This document shows positions 47,286 to 56,877 of a DNA stretch of 64,000 bases, piece after piece. Source of the stretch: Candidatus Macondimonas diazotrophica (lineage in GTDB: Bacteria > Pseudomonadota > Gammaproteobacteria > UBA5335). How positions within the stretch are numbered: the first letter of the stretch is position 1; each line of letters begins with the position of its first letter. The position numbers and the translations under genes were made by a program. The stretch lies in contig NZ_SRIO01000011.1 in NCBI RefSeq assembly GCF_004684205.1, forward strand, positions 33,839 through 97,838, given 5' to 3'. The notes under the pieces are model-generated. The model did not search any database. It saw nothing but the letters and a program-made list of their open reading frames with translations, and was not told the origin of the DNA.

Positions 47286-47818
47286 GATCCGGCTCCCGGG
47301 GGCACAACGGTCTCGCCGATCCGGGCCACACCCGGCATCCAGACCAGATCGATATCGCCGTAATTCATGCCCAAGCGGCTGAGCAGTGCGGTCAGCTGCC
47401 CACGATGATGGGTTTGATGGTTAAAGAGGTGCACCCAGACCGCCCAGAGCGACATGCGCATCTCCCGGCCTGTCATGACGCTGACATAGCGCACATCCCG
47501 ATCCAAATCCCGCGCCGTGAGTGCACCGACCGCTGCCTGGATCGCCTCGTCAGTGCACTCCCGCTGGGTACGCAGCTGCACAAAATCAGCATACAGCTCG
47601 GCGTTGAGCGGCAGGGACACCGGCGTCTCAACGCCTATGCGGCTCAGCCACAGGCGATCGGTCAACAGCACATGGTTGAGTGTGCCATGGATGGATTTGA
47701 AAAAGGCCCCGAGGTCACGGCGATAATCTGCCTCATCGAGGTCGGCGCAGACCGCGTAGAGGCGCGCGTTCACCCACTGGTTATAGGCGGCCGACAGACG
47801 CAGCGACTGCAACAGCAT
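47282..47818 (-). CDS. DinB-family protein
   Basis: A 178-residue four-helix protein of the DinB/YfiT superfamily. A metal triad is likely from the first His in SIHGTLNHVLLTDRLWL and the HxxxH in WVHLFNHQTHHRGQLTALL. Many members are thiol-dependent transferases, for example bacillithiol or mycothiol S-transferases; in Gram-negatives the thiol partner is unclear. It is coupled to the SnoaL-like gene and to the aminotransferase gene (stop and start separated by one base or less). Confidence 0.85.
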   Translation of the reverse strand: MLLQSLRLSAAYNQWVNARLYAVCADLDEADYRRDLGAFFKSIHGTLNHVLLTDRLWLSRIGVETPVSLPLNAELYADFVQLRTQRECTDEAIQAAVGALTARDLDRDVRYVSVMTGREMRMSLWAVWVHLFNHQTHHRGQLTALLSRLGMNYGDIDLVWMPGVARIGETVVPPGAGS

Positions 47819-48693
47819 TATGATGACTCCCGGGTTTCTTCATCGATGAGCGCTTGAAAGCGCGTGCTCAGCTCGGTGTAGACCGGCCCTGGACACTGCC
47901 GAAGCGGCCGGCCGTCGATTTCGGCGACCGGCACCACCTCGGCCGCGGTACCGGTGAGAAAGCATTCATCGGCGGTATAAAGATCGTAGGGCGACAGCGG
48001 GCGTTCGGCTGCCCGAATGCCTGCGGCAGCGGCCAGTTCCATCAGGATTCCACGGGTTACGCCATCGAGGGCGCCTTCGGTGACCGGCGGAGTGAACAGT
48101 TGCCGCTCGCGGACGATGAACACGTTGTCTGCCGTGCCCTCGGCGACTCGGCCGGCCGTATTGAGCATGATCGCTTCGTCGGCGCCGGCATGGTTGGCTT
48201 CCAGTCGCGCCAGAATGGGGTTGAGGTAGTTGAGGCTTTTGATCCTCGGATCAAGACCATCCGCACCGAGCCGGCGAGTGGCGGCGATGATCAGCCGCGC
48301 GCCGCGATGACTGTCCTCCGCCATCAGTTTCAAGCGGTCCGCAATGATGAACATACAAGGCTGCGAACAGCTACGCGGATCCAGCCCGAGTGCACCCACC
48401 CCGCGGGTCACCACGAGACGCAGGTAGCCCGATTCCCATGGAGTCGCGGCAATGGTCTGCGCAATGGCGGCGCCGAATCCAGCGGTATCCAACGGCAGCT
48501 CCAGTGCCAGGACGCGAGCCGAATCGGCCAAGCGGTGCAGGTGCGCCGCCAGGCGAAAGACGCGCCGGTGATAAAACCGGATGCCCTCGAACACACCGTC
48601 GCCATACAGCAGGCCATGATCGAATACAGAGACCGAAGCCTCGGCTGCGGGAATCAGGTGGCCATCCAGCCAACAAATGGCCTGATCAGACAT
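47818..48693 (-). CDS. ilvE: Class IV PLP aminotransferase (IlvE-like)
   Basis: A 291-residue fold type IV PLP enzyme: ICWLDGHLIPAAEASVSVFDHGLLYGDGVFEGIRFY, LRLVVTRGVGALGLDP, the PLP lysine in RIKSLNYLNPILA, and MLNTAGRVAEGTADNVFIV. It is most like bacterial branched-chain aminotransferases; D-amino acid aminotransferase or aminodeoxychorismate lyase cannot be excluded. It overlaps the PhzF gene by 8 bp. Its association with PhzF and a MocR regulator suggests a specialised role. Confidence 0.85.
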   Translation of the reverse strand: MSDQAICWLDGHLIPAAEASVSVFDHGLLYGDGVFEGIRFYHRRVFRLAAHLHRLADSARVLALELPLDTAGFGAAIAQTIAATPWESGYLRLVVTRGVGALGLDPRSCSQPCMFIIADRLKLMAEDSHRGARLIIAATRRLGADGLDPRIKSLNYLNPILARLEANHAGADEAIMLNTAGRVAEGTADNVFIVRERQLFTPPVTEGALDGVTRGILMELAAAAGIRAAERPLSPYDLYTADECFLTGTAAEVVPVAEIDGRPLRQCPGPVYTELSTRFQALIDEETRESS

Positions 48694-49477
48694 AAAGCAC
48701 CCCCGCAGAAACCGTTACGGCCCGTCCCGACAGCCTGACCCGATCCCCCATGACTTCAACGCCGACCACCCCGCCGCGACGGGAAACCTGATAGCCCATC
48801 AAACGGCTCTGGCCCAGACGTTCGGCCCAGTAAACGCCCAAGGCGCAATGGGCTGATCCGGTGACTGGATCCTCCGGAACCCCATTTCGGGGCGCAAAAA
48901 AACGGGAGACGAAATCATGATCCCCACGGTCACTCGGGGCGGTCACGATCACGCTGTCGGCATCCAGCGCTGCCAGCGCGGCAAAATTCGGCGTCAGGTC
49001 TCGCACCTGCTGAGCCTCGTCGAATACCGCCAGATAACCGGATCGCTGCCGACCGAGCCATGCCGGGGACCGGCCCAATGCTGCAGCAACATCCGGAACC
49101 GGCGACACGGCGATGGGTGAATCGGCCGGCAAGTCCAGATGGATGGCGTCTGTTCCCAGATTCGCGGTCAGCAATCCACTCGCGGTATGAAATCGGAGCG
49201 GCCGCGTCTCGTGATTCCGCTCGTGCCACAACACATGAGCACAGGCCAGAGTGGCATGCCCGCACAATGCCACCTCGACCCGCGGTGTGAACCAGCGCAG
49301 ATCCCAATCCCGATCCGGTCGCAGCCACAGAAACGCCGTATCCGAAAGATTCAGTTCGGCGGCCAGCGACTGCATCCAGCCAGCAGCGCGCAGCCCATCA
49401 AGCAGGCAGACACCGGCTGGATTGCCGGCGAAGGGTTGGTCTGCGAATGCATCCACATGAAAGATCGCGATGGACAT
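48686..49477 (-). CDS. PhzF-family protein, second copy
   Basis: A 263-residue protein of the PhzF fold: FHVDAFADQPFAGNPAGVCLLD, LNLSDTAFLWLRPD, TPRVEVALCGHATLACAHVL and PEDPVTGSAHCALGVYWAERLG. The SDT motif has Asp at the position of the catalytic Glu in PhzF (S-E-T/S). First gene of a minus-strand cluster, divergent from the MocR gene with operator repeats between. It differs from the copy at 41398, so they are paralogs, not a recent duplication. Confidence 0.9.
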   Translation of the reverse strand: MSIAIFHVDAFADQPFAGNPAGVCLLDGLRAAGWMQSLAAELNLSDTAFLWLRPDRDWDLRWFTPRVEVALCGHATLACAHVLWHERNHETRPLRFHTASGLLTANLGTDAIHLDLPADSPIAVSPVPDVAAALGRSPAWLGRQRSGYLAVFDEAQQVRDLTPNFAALAALDADSVIVTAPSDRGDHDFVSRFFAPRNGVPEDPVTGSAHCALGVYWAERLGQSRLMGYQVSRRGGVVGVEVMGDRVRLSGRAVTVSAGVLYV

Positions 49478-49506
49478 TTGAAGAGGCTCCTGGAGACGAC
49501 CCCTTC

Positions 49507-49592
49507 ACTGTACGCGCCCGATACCCGACCAATACAGCTCCACAATCGTGATATTGTTACGGTACAGTTTGACTTCACCGAATACTGTACCG
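49507..49592. promoter_or_regulatory. Candidate MocR operator in the divergent promoter region
   Basis: CGGTACAGT at 49560-49568 and ACTGTACCG at 49584-49592 are perfect 9-bp inverted arms, 15 bp apart. A further ACTGTAC at 49507-49513 and AATACAG at 49531 add half-sites. TTGACT (49569-49574) inside the IR could be a -35 element. The site sits between the divergent PhzF and MocR genes and could control both. Confidence 0.55.
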
Positions 49593-49625
49593 GTCACCTT
49601 GCCCAGATGCTGTACTGGAGGCGGC

Positions 49626-51053
49626 ATGGACCCATTGTATGATCGTCTCGCCCGCGAGCTGCGGGAATGTATCGTGACCGGGGTGTATGGCGCCGGCGAA
49701 CGATTGCCCGGCGTGCGCACGCTGAGCCGTACACGTGGGGTCAGTGTAGCGACCGTTCTGGCCGCCTATCGCCGCTTGGAAGACGATGTGTTGATCGAGG
49801 CGCGACCGCGCTCCGGTTACTACGTCCGCAATCGCCCCACCAAAGCGATACCGGCGCCGGCGCGCTCGGCGCCGGCCGCCCAGCCGAGCCCGGTAACCGG
49901 GCAGGAACTCGTGCTGAGCCTGGTCAAGGCCAGCAACGATCCGGCGGTGGTGCAGTTCGGCGCTGCCGTACCGGACCCGAGCTTCCTGCCGGTACGGACG
50001 GTGGAACGGGCGCTCGCCCGCGCCGCCCGCCAGCACCGCAACCGGGCGGCGGCGTACGCGTTTCCACCCGGGCTGCCGGAACTGCGGCGGCAGATTGCGC
50101 GCCGCATGTCCGCCTACGGCTGCGCCACCGGCGCCGATGATGTGGTCATCACCAACGGCTGCCAGGAAGCGCTGGTGCTGGCGCTGCGCGCCGTGACGCG
50201 ACCGGGGGACGTGGTGGCCATCGAGTCGCCCACGTTCTACGGCCTGCTGCAGGCGCTCGATTCCCTGCAACTGGAGGCGCTGGAGATTCCCACCGACCCG
50301 GTGGACGGCCTGTCGCTGGAGGCGCTGCAGCTGGCGCTGGAGCGCTGGCCGGTGCGCGCCTGCATCGCCACGCCGAACTTCAGCAACCCGCTCGGGTACT
50401 GCATGTCCGAGTCGCGCAAGCGGCGCCTGCTGACACTGCTCGGCGCCCGTGGCGTGCCGCTGATCGAGGACGACATCTACGGCGATCTCGGCTTCGGCCC
50501 GCGCCGGCCACCGCCGTGTCTGGCGCTCAGCGAGGGCACCGGCGCCGAGGTGCTGTACTGCGCCTCGTTTTCCAAGACTCTGTCGCCGGGGCTGCGCGTA
50601 GGCTGGCTGGTACCGGGGCACCACCAGGCGCGGGTGGAGTACCTCAAGTACGTGCTGAACATGGCCAGCCCGACGGTGCCGCAGCTGGCGCTGGCCGACG
50701 TGCTGCACAGCGGCGGCTACGAGCGCCACCTGCGTACCGTCCGCAGCGACTACGCGCGTGCCGTGGGTCGGATGATCGAGGCGGTGACGCGGCATTTCCC
50801 TGCCGGCACGCGCATCACCCAGCCGGCCGGCGGTTTCGTGGTGTGGGTGGAACTGGCGCCGCAGGTGGACAGCCTGCGGCTGGCGCAGCTGGCCCGCGCC
50901 GAGGGGGTGAGCATCGCACCGGGGCCGATCTTCTCGGCCACGCAGAAGTATCGGAACTTCATGCGCCTGTCGTGCGCTTGCCCATGGCATTCGGACGTGG
51001 AGACTGCACTCGCCCGGCTGGGGACCTTGACGGCCAATCTATCCATCGGGTGA
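49626..51053 (+). CDS. MocR-family transcriptional regulator (GntR HTH plus aminotransferase-like domain)
   Basis: A 475-residue protein. The GntR winged helix is at residues 1-75 (LYDRLARELRECIVTGVYGAGERLPGVRTLSRTRGVSVATVLAAYRRLE). A fold type I aminotransferase-like domain follows, with TNGCQEALVLALRA, SPTFYGLLQALDSL, TPNFSNPLGYCM, IEDDIYGDL and the PLP-lysine segment SFSKTLSPGLRVGWLVPG. MocR proteins use PLP or amino acid derivatives as effectors. GGAG 5-8 bp upstream marks the start. Divergent from the PhzF-aminotransferase cluster. Confidence 0.92.
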   Translation: MDPLYDRLARELRECIVTGVYGAGERLPGVRTLSRTRGVSVATVLAAYRRLEDDVLIEARPRSGYYVRNRPTKAIPAPARSAPAAQPSPVTGQELVLSLVKASNDPAVVQFGAAVPDPSFLPVRTVERALARAARQHRNRAAAYAFPPGLPELRRQIARRMSAYGCATGADDVVITNGCQEALVLALRAVTRPGDVVAIESPTFYGLLQALDSLQLEALEIPTDPVDGLSLEALQLALERWPVRACIATPNFSNPLGYCMSESRKRRLLTLLGARGVPLIEDDIYGDLGFGPRRPPPCLALSEGTGAEVLYCASFSKTLSPGLRVGWLVPGHHQARVEYLKYVLNMASPTVPQLALADVLHSGGYERHLRTVRSDYARAVGRMIEAVTRHFPAGTRITQPAGGFVVWVELAPQVDSLRLAQLARAEGVSIAPGPIFSATQKYRNFMRLSCACPWHSDVETALARLGTLTANLSIG

Positions 51054-51497
51054 CCCCCAGTCATTACGCATCTCCGCCATCCGAAACACGTTTGCCCGCT
51101 GCACGCAGTCGGTATCGGCCATCGGTACAGCCAACGTACCCAACCCGAATTTGGCCGCTCAAGTGGTTCTCCAGTAGGCCGCTAAGCCATCTAGCCAAAT
51201 CATGGAAAGGCTTGGCCTGCGCGGATGTCCAGAACGCTGGGCGAGTGGGTTATCGCGGTGCAAGCCGTCCCAATATCGCAAATGGATTGGATATGACAGG
51301 TTGAAATGAAAGCTGGCCACAAACCTGTTTGAACGTTTGATTTGAACAGAAATTGCGGCTTAAGATAAAGATAAGGATAAGAACATGAGCTGTTCAAGCC
51401 TTGACATCATGGGCGCTTTCCCATCGACGCTTTCTGTACAAATCACGCTCCTGTGGCCGCCGGAAAATCATTGTCGGCCAACCTGTGATCAATAGCC
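51054..51497. other. Intergenic region with a short GATAA-type repeat
   Basis: About 440 bp with no recognisable gene. Around 51300-51400 it becomes A/T-rich and contains three imperfect tandem copies of AAGATA (51362-51379). This probably holds the promoter of the following PAS-GGDEF-EAL gene, but no clear -35/-10 pair was found. Confidence 0.5.
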
Positions 51498-54400
51498 ATG
51501 AACGCCCGTTCCCGCCCTCGCAGATCTTCGCCCCATCTGTCGCATGGCAACGCGCTTGCCCCCTTTAAATTACTGGCCGATGAGAGTTTCGACGGCGTAC
51601 TGGTTGCCGATACCGAAGGTCGGATCATCACCGCCAATAATCACGCCTGCCAGATCCTCCGGTATGCGCATGACGCCCTGCTGGGGTTAACTCTGGCGGA
51701 TATCCTGGATTGCTCTGATCCTCGAACCGAAAGGCTCCATGAGAGCTGGCAAAACCATCGCCCTTTTCAGGGTGACCTGTACTTGAGGACCCGCATCGGC
51801 GCCCGCTTGCCCGCAACGGTGCAATGTCGACTCCACCTTGATCGCGACACGCCTTTGGCCACGACTCTGGTTTTCCGTGATGAATCCGTCCGCGCTGAAC
51901 TGGACAATCAGCAAAAGCTGCTGCTCGGTGCGATCGATCGACTGAGTGACGCCATCCTGGTGATCAGTCCGCGTCTCAGCAAGCATCGCGGACCTCGAAT
52001 TCGGTTCGCCAACCGGGCATTCCAACGCATCACGGGAGAAACGTCGTCGACCTGCGCTGGCAAGGATCTTCAACAGATTTTCACGGCAGCGTCCAATCAG
52101 CCATCGGTGGATCGCATCGCTTCGGCAATCGACACTGAACAATCCTGCTTTGTTCGTCTCGAAGGCGAAGATTCCAGTGGATACCCGTACTGTCTCGAGA
52201 TGAATGTTCAGCCCGTTGCATGGGAAGACGGCAAGATCCATTCCTACATCGCCCTCGGGCGTGACATCACCGAAGAGCGCAGATCCGTCCAACGCCTGCT
52301 GGAAAGCGAGCAGCGTTTCCGAGCGATCTTCGATCAAAACCCGGCGGCCATATTCGTCGCCGACCTGATGGGGAACATCACCTCTTGCAACAATGCGGCG
52401 GCCGCAATGGCTGGCGTGCGCCCTGGAGCGGTGAAGAACGTCATATTCACCGATCTGCTTCATGCCGATGATCATTCCCGTGCATTCAAGGCTTTCATTG
52501 GCGCCTGCAAGGGTGATACGCATCGCCTGTTCCTTTGCGGCAAGACGGCGCGAGGCCAGCTTCTGGACATCGATGTGACCATCGTACCGATCGTCGTGGA
52601 AGATCAGGTGATCGGGCTGACCGCCGTGGTCGTCGACATTACCGAACAGGTCCAGGCCCAGAAAAAACTCAAGGAAAGTGAAGAAACCTACCGGGCACTC
52701 TTTGATCAGAATCCGTCGCCGATTTTCGTGACGGATACCGACGGCCGAATCACGTCCAGCAACGCCGCAGCAGGAACCCTCGCCGCCTGTGCGCCGGGGG
52801 ATCTGATCGGTTTACCGTTCGACACGTTGATCGACACCCAGAAGAATTCCGAAATCTGGCAGGCCTTTCGCGATGCACTGCACGGGGAAATGCGCCACCT
52901 CGTCACCCGTGGGATTCGTCGAGATGGGATTCATCGCGACATCGAATGCACGCTTGTCCCCATTGTGGTGAGCGGCGAAAGCAAGGGCGTGACCTGTATC
53001 GCGACGGATATCACCGAGCTGCGTAAGGCTGAAGAAGGATTGCGCCTCTCTGCAAAAGCCATGGAAAGCCTCGCGGAGGCCTTGACCATCACAGACCTGG
53101 GTATGCGAATCGTATCGGTGAACAAGGCGTTCACCGATATCACGGGTTATCACGAGGCAGAAATCAGAGGAACAAGCCCATTTGATCTGATGACCGATTC
53201 GAACGATCCAGAGTTGATCGGCACCATCCCGGAACGCATCGCGGACATCGGTCATTGGCAGGGTGAGATGTGGCTGGCCCGCAAAAGTGGCGACGAATAC
53301 CCTGTCCTGATGACCGTCAGCGCGGTTTACAACGAAGCCAGTATCTGTACCCACTATGTCACCGTGTTTACGGATATCTCTCAATACAAACGCTACGAAG
53401 AACGCCTGGAATTCATGGCGCATCACGATTACCTGACCCATCTGCCGAACCGGGCGCTCTTTCAGGAACGGGTTGAAGACGCGATTGCTCGAACCGTGCG
53501 TCATCACCGGCTGGTCAGCGTGCTCTTCATCGATCTCGACCAATTCAAGTCCATCAACGATTCACTTGGTCATGGAATCGGTGATGCCCTGTTGATGAAA
53601 GTGGCAAGCCGGGTGCAGGCATTGCTCCGACATACCGATACCGTTGCGCGCTTGGGTGGCGATGAATTTGCCGTGTTGCTGGAAGATCTGAAGAAGCCAG
53701 AAGAGGTGATGCAGGTCGCTGACAAACTCATCGCAGCATTTGAATCGCCCTTCGAAGTGGAAGGATACGAACTGTTCACCTCGGCCAGCATTGGAATTGT
53801 GTGCTATCCGGACGATGGCGAGGATGCGGCCACGCTGCTGAAAAAAGCCGACGCGGCCATGTACCAGGCAAAGGACTATGGGCGCAACAACTACCGCTTC
53901 TTCTCACCGGAGATCAACACCAAGGCACATGAATACCTCATTCTGGCGAATAACCTTCGCTATGCCTTGGAACGGAATGAGTTCCGTCTGCACTACCAGC
54001 CATTGATCGAGTTGGCCACGGGGACACTTTGCGGCGTCGAAGCGTTGATTCGCTGGCAACATCCTGAACTCGGACTGGTCTCGCCAGCGACCTTCATTCC
54101 GGTCGCTGAAGCAACCGGAATGATCAATCAGATCGGAACGTGGGTCCTGAGGACTGCTTGCCGGCAAGCCAAACAGTGGCAAATGGCCGGATATGAACCG
54201 ATCCGAGTCGCGGTCAACTTGTCCGCACGTCAATTCCGTGACAGCGGATTGGCGGAGACCCTGTCCCAAATTCTCGCGGAAACGAGCCTCGAGGGCCGAT
54301 GGCTCGAGCTCGAAGTGACCGAAAGCATGATGATGGAAAATCCCACCCGCGTGAAAGAAACCATGCACGCCCTCAAACAAAAAGAGGTCAGCATCGCAAT

Positions 54401-54722
54401 CGACGACTTTGGTACCGGCTATTCGTCACTGAGCTATCTGAAGGAATTTCCCTTCGATTTCATCAAGATTGACCGGTCTTTCATCATGGGTGTACCAGAA
54501 AGCAAAAGCGATATGAGCATCACGAAAACCATCATTGCGATGGCGAAGAGCCTCGGCATTACGGTGATCGCCGAAGGGGTCGAAACACCGGGTCAGGCAA
54601 GCTATCTGCTGGAACAGGGATGTGATGAAGGACAAGGGTATCTGTTCAGCAAACCCGTTCCGGCCGAACACCTTGAGAGCCTTCTGAGGAAGAAAACCGG
54701 CAGGAACGCGCCGACGCGCTAG
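51498..54722 (+). CDS. Cyclic-di-GMP signalling protein: five PAS domains, GGDEF, EAL
   Basis: A 1074-residue cytoplasmic sensor with no membrane segment. Five PAS-like repeats are visible at about 20-130, 140-260, 270-390, 395-510 and 515-635 (LADTEGRIITANNHA, SSNAAAGTLAACAPG and SVNKAFTDITGYHEAEIRG are typical). The GGDEF domain keeps RLGGDEFAVLLE near 720 and an I-site RxxD five residues before it (RHTD). The EAL domain keeps EALIRW near 847, ARQF, TESMMM, DDFGTGYSSL, KIDRSFI and AEGVET. Both sites look catalytically intact. No operon partner. Confidence 0.92.
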   Translation: MNARSRPRRSSPHLSHGNALAPFKLLADESFDGVLVADTEGRIITANNHACQILRYAHDALLGLTLADILDCSDPRTERLHESWQNHRPFQGDLYLRTRIGARLPATVQCRLHLDRDTPLATTLVFRDESVRAELDNQQKLLLGAIDRLSDAILVISPRLSKHRGPRIRFANRAFQRITGETSSTCAGKDLQQIFTAASNQPSVDRIASAIDTEQSCFVRLEGEDSSGYPYCLEMNVQPVAWEDGKIHSYIALGRDITEERRSVQRLLESEQRFRAIFDQNPAAIFVADLMGNITSCNNAAAAMAGVRPGAVKNVIFTDLLHADDHSRAFKAFIGACKGDTHRLFLCGKTARGQLLDIDVTIVPIVVEDQVIGLTAVVVDITEQVQAQKKLKESEETYRALFDQNPSPIFVTDTDGRITSSNAAAGTLAACAPGDLIGLPFDTLIDTQKNSEIWQAFRDALHGEMRHLVTRGIRRDGIHRDIECTLVPIVVSGESKGVTCIATDITELRKAEEGLRLSAKAMESLAEALTITDLGMRIVSVNKAFTDITGYHEAEIRGTSPFDLMTDSNDPELIGTIPERIADIGHWQGEMWLARKSGDEYPVLMTVSAVYNEASICTHYVTVFTDISQYKRYEERLEFMAHHDYLTHLPNRALFQERVEDAIARTVRHHRLVSVLFIDLDQFKSINDSLGHGIGDALLMKVASRVQALLRHTDTVARLGGDEFAVLLEDLKKPEEVMQVADKLIAAFESPFEVEGYELFTSASIGIVCYPDDGEDAATLLKKADAAMYQAKDYGRNNYRFFSPEINTKAHEYLILANNLRYALERNEFRLHYQPLIELATGTLCGVEALIRWQHPELGLVSPATFIPVAEATGMINQIGTWVLRTACRQAKQWQMAGYEPIRVAVNLSARQFRDSGLAETLSQILAETSLEGRWLELEVTESMMMENPTRVKETMHALKQKEVSIAIDDFGTGYSSLSYLKEFPFDFIKIDRSFIMGVPESKSDMSITKTIIAMAKSLGITVIAEGVETPGQASYLLEQGCDEGQGYLFSKPVPAEHLESLLRKKTGRNAPTR

Positions 54723-54783
54723 CTGTCGATTCGGTCATGCATCCCTTCCACAGGGGCGGGCGCGCCGCCGGTTTGGCATGTGC

Positions 54784-54818
54784 ATCCCTTGTCACACTGT
54801 CACCGCGTGACAAGGGAT
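54784..54818. terminator. Perfect 12-bp inverted repeat between convergent genes
   Basis: ATCCCTTGTCAC (54784-54795) and GTGACAAGGGAT (54807-54818) form a 12-bp perfect stem with an 11-nt loop. It lies between the PAS-GGDEF-EAL gene and rplS, which converge. No T-tract is present, so it may be a bidirectional terminator with poor tail or a protein site. Confidence 0.45.
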
Positions 54819-54845
54819 TACGGGCCTCACTGAAGCAGCGCGAAC

Positions 54846-55205
54846 TCACCGCACTTTGGGGGCAAGCTTCTCTTTGATTCGAGCGGCTTTTCCGCGCAGA
54901 TCACGCAGGTAATAGAGCTTCGCACGGCGGACGTCGCCCCGGCGCTTCACCGTAACCGTGTCGATCGTGGGGCTATGCGTCTGAAAGACCCGCTCGACTC
55001 CTTCTCCGTGAGCGACTTTGCGCACGGTGAACGATGAATTGAGTCCCCGATTGCTTTTGGCAATGACCACACCTTCGAAGGCCTGCAACCGCTCGCGATT
55101 GCCTTCCTTGACCTTCACCTGCACGACGACGGTGTCGCCAGGTGCAAACTCGGGCAGGTCATTGCGCATCTGCGCGGCTTCCAGTTCTGCAATCAATATG
55201 CTCAT
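54846..55205 (-). CDS. rplS: 50S ribosomal protein L19
   Basis: A 119-residue L19: [94 protein letters not shown]. It lies at the 30S-50S interface. Start 55205 has AAGGAA upstream; an earlier in-frame ATG would run into the end of trmD. Last gene of rpsP-rimM-trmD-rplS. Confidence 0.98.
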   Translation of the reverse strand: MSILIAELEAAQMRNDLPEFAPGDTVVVQVKVKEGNRERLQAFEGVVIAKSNRGLNSSFTVRKVAHGEGVERVFQTHSPTIDTVTVKRRGDVRRAKLYYLRDLRGKAARIKEKLAPKVR

Positions 55206-55216
55206 GATCAATTTCC

Positions 55217-55972
55217 TTACCCGCAAGCCGGGTCATCAAGATCGATATTGTCAATAAATTCCTGAAGCAGGTCTTCCTGCTCCGGCGTCAACTTGCGGCC
55301 TGCCAGCAAAGAAGGTCGCCTCAACCACGTACGCCCCAACGATTGCTTGAGGCGCCACCGACGAATCGCGGCATGATTCCCGCTTCTCAAAACCGCCGGC
55401 ACATCGCCGACACCGTGCAATTCCGGCCGAGTATAGTGCGGACAGTCCAGCAATCCGTCGGAGAAAGAATCCTGGCTACAGGATTGCGCATCACCCACTG
55501 CTCCCGGCAGCAAACGGATTACCGCATCCATCACCACCATCGCAGCCAACTCGCCGCCACTCAGCACATAGTCGCCAATCGACAGTTCCTGATCGATGAC
55601 GGACAAAACACGCTCGTCGATTCCTTCATATCGCCCTGCCACCAAGATGATTCCGGGCAGATCCGCAAATCGATGCGCCAGGTCCTGATCGAAGCGCCGA
55701 CCCTGCGGACTCATCAGGATCACCGGCGTGCCCGGCGGCGACTCCCGCTGCCCACGCGCGATCGCAGCCAGCAAGGGTTCCACCTTCATGACCATGCCGG
55801 GGCCGCCCCCGTACGGTCGGTCGTCCACCGTTCGGTGGACATCGCACACAAAATCGCGCGGATTGATGCAGGCCACGCGGATCAATTCCCGAGCCCTTGC
55901 CCTGCCAACGATACCGCCATGAAACAGCGCATCGATCAGCTCGGGAAACAGGCTCACCACGGTCAGCCGCAT
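55217..55972 (-). CDS. trmD: tRNA (guanine-37-N1)-methyltransferase
   Basis: About 251 residues of the TrmD knot: [58 protein letters not shown] and [30 protein letters not shown] (deep trefoil knot). It methylates G37 to prevent frameshifting. An ATG 15 bases earlier would add MGTRS. Confidence 0.97.
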   Translation of the reverse strand: MRLTVVSLFPELIDALFHGGIVGRARARELIRVACINPRDFVCDVHRTVDDRPYGGGPGMVMKVEPLLAAIARGQRESPPGTPVILMSPQGRRFDQDLAHRFADLPGIILVAGRYEGIDERVLSVIDQELSIGDYVLSGGELAAMVVMDAVIRLLPGAVGDAQSCSQDSFSDGLLDCPHYTRPELHGVGDVPAVLRSGNHAAIRRWRLKQSLGRTWLRRPSLLAGRKLTPEQEDLLQEFIDNIDLDDPACG

Positions 55973-55987
55973 GCTCCGGGTTCCCAC

Positions 55988-56512
55988 TCAAAAATCCGGA
56001 TCCCAATCCACCTCGATCACACCGGCGCTCAGATCGATCCTCTGAATGACGTCGGGCTGTACGAAAGGAATCAACCGTTCCGCATCGCCGTGCACCACCA
56101 GCACATCATTGGCACCGGTCTCCATCAACGAATCTACCCGCCCGAAGTCAAAGCCCTGGGTGCTCACAACGCGCAGACCAATGAGATCAATCCAGTAATA
56201 AGCACCTTGTTCGGCTCTTGGGAGCATCGTCCGGGGAACGCTGATCATAGCGCCCGTCAGCTCTGCAGCCGCATCGCGATCAGCAATACCCCCCAATCTT
56301 GCGATCCACCCTTTCCCTTGAGCTTGAGCCGCTTCAACGGCCAACTCGCGAAGTTCGCCCGACTCACCGAGCCCCCATAGGGGATAATCAAAGAGCTGTT
56401 CCGCAGGACGCGTATGGGAATGTACCCGGATCCAACCTTTCACACCGAACGGACTGCCAAGTCGTCCGATAATCACACGTTCGACCGCAGCCCCGCCGGA
56501 ACTGCCCGGCAT
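55988..56512 (-). CDS. rimM: Ribosome maturation factor RimM
   Basis: A 174-residue protein with the RimM N-terminal barrel (VIIGRLGSPFGVKGWIRVHSHT) and the PRC-barrel C-terminus (YYWIDLIGLRVVSTQGFDFGRVDSLMETGANDVLVV...LIPFVQPDVIQRIDL). It assists 16S 3' domain maturation. Coupled to rpsP. Confidence 0.96.
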   Translation of the reverse strand: MPGSSGGAAVERVIIGRLGSPFGVKGWIRVHSHTRPAEQLFDYPLWGLGESGELRELAVEAAQAQGKGWIARLGGIADRDAAAELTGAMISVPRTMLPRAEQGAYYWIDLIGLRVVSTQGFDFGRVDSLMETGANDVLVVHGDAERLIPFVQPDVIQRIDLSAGVIEVDWDPDF

Positions 56513-56772
56513 CAGACGCTGGCTTCGCTCATTTTCGCCGCCTGCTTGAGCAACTGGTCGACACGTTCGGAGGGCTGGGCACCCTGAGCGATCCAGTGTT
56601 GAGCCCGAGCCAAGTCGACGCGCAACGCTTCGCCCTTTTCGCCCGCAACAGGATTGAAAAAACCGATCCGTTCCAGATAACGACCGTCACGCCGATTGCG
56701 GCCATCTGTGACGACCAAGTGGTAGAACGGCCGCTTCTTGGCGCCGGCACGAGCAAGACGAATGGTGACCAT
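56512..56772 (-). CDS. rpsP: 30S ribosomal protein S16
   Basis: An 86-residue S16: [41 protein letters not shown], typical of the protein, with [25 protein letters not shown]. First gene of the translation operon; overlaps rimM by one base. Confidence 0.98.
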   Translation of the reverse strand: MVTIRLARAGAKKRPFYHLVVTDGRNRRDGRYLERIGFFNPVAGEKGEALRVDLARAQHWIAQGAQPSERVDQLLKQAAKMSEASV

Positions 56773-56877
56773 GTAACCCTTGAACCTCCAGATTGGGATC
56801 CAGCCAGCGCTGTCCGTGCGGACAACCCAGCCCCTTTCAAACGGGCGATTTTATCTAAACTGGTGAGCAAAGCGCAA

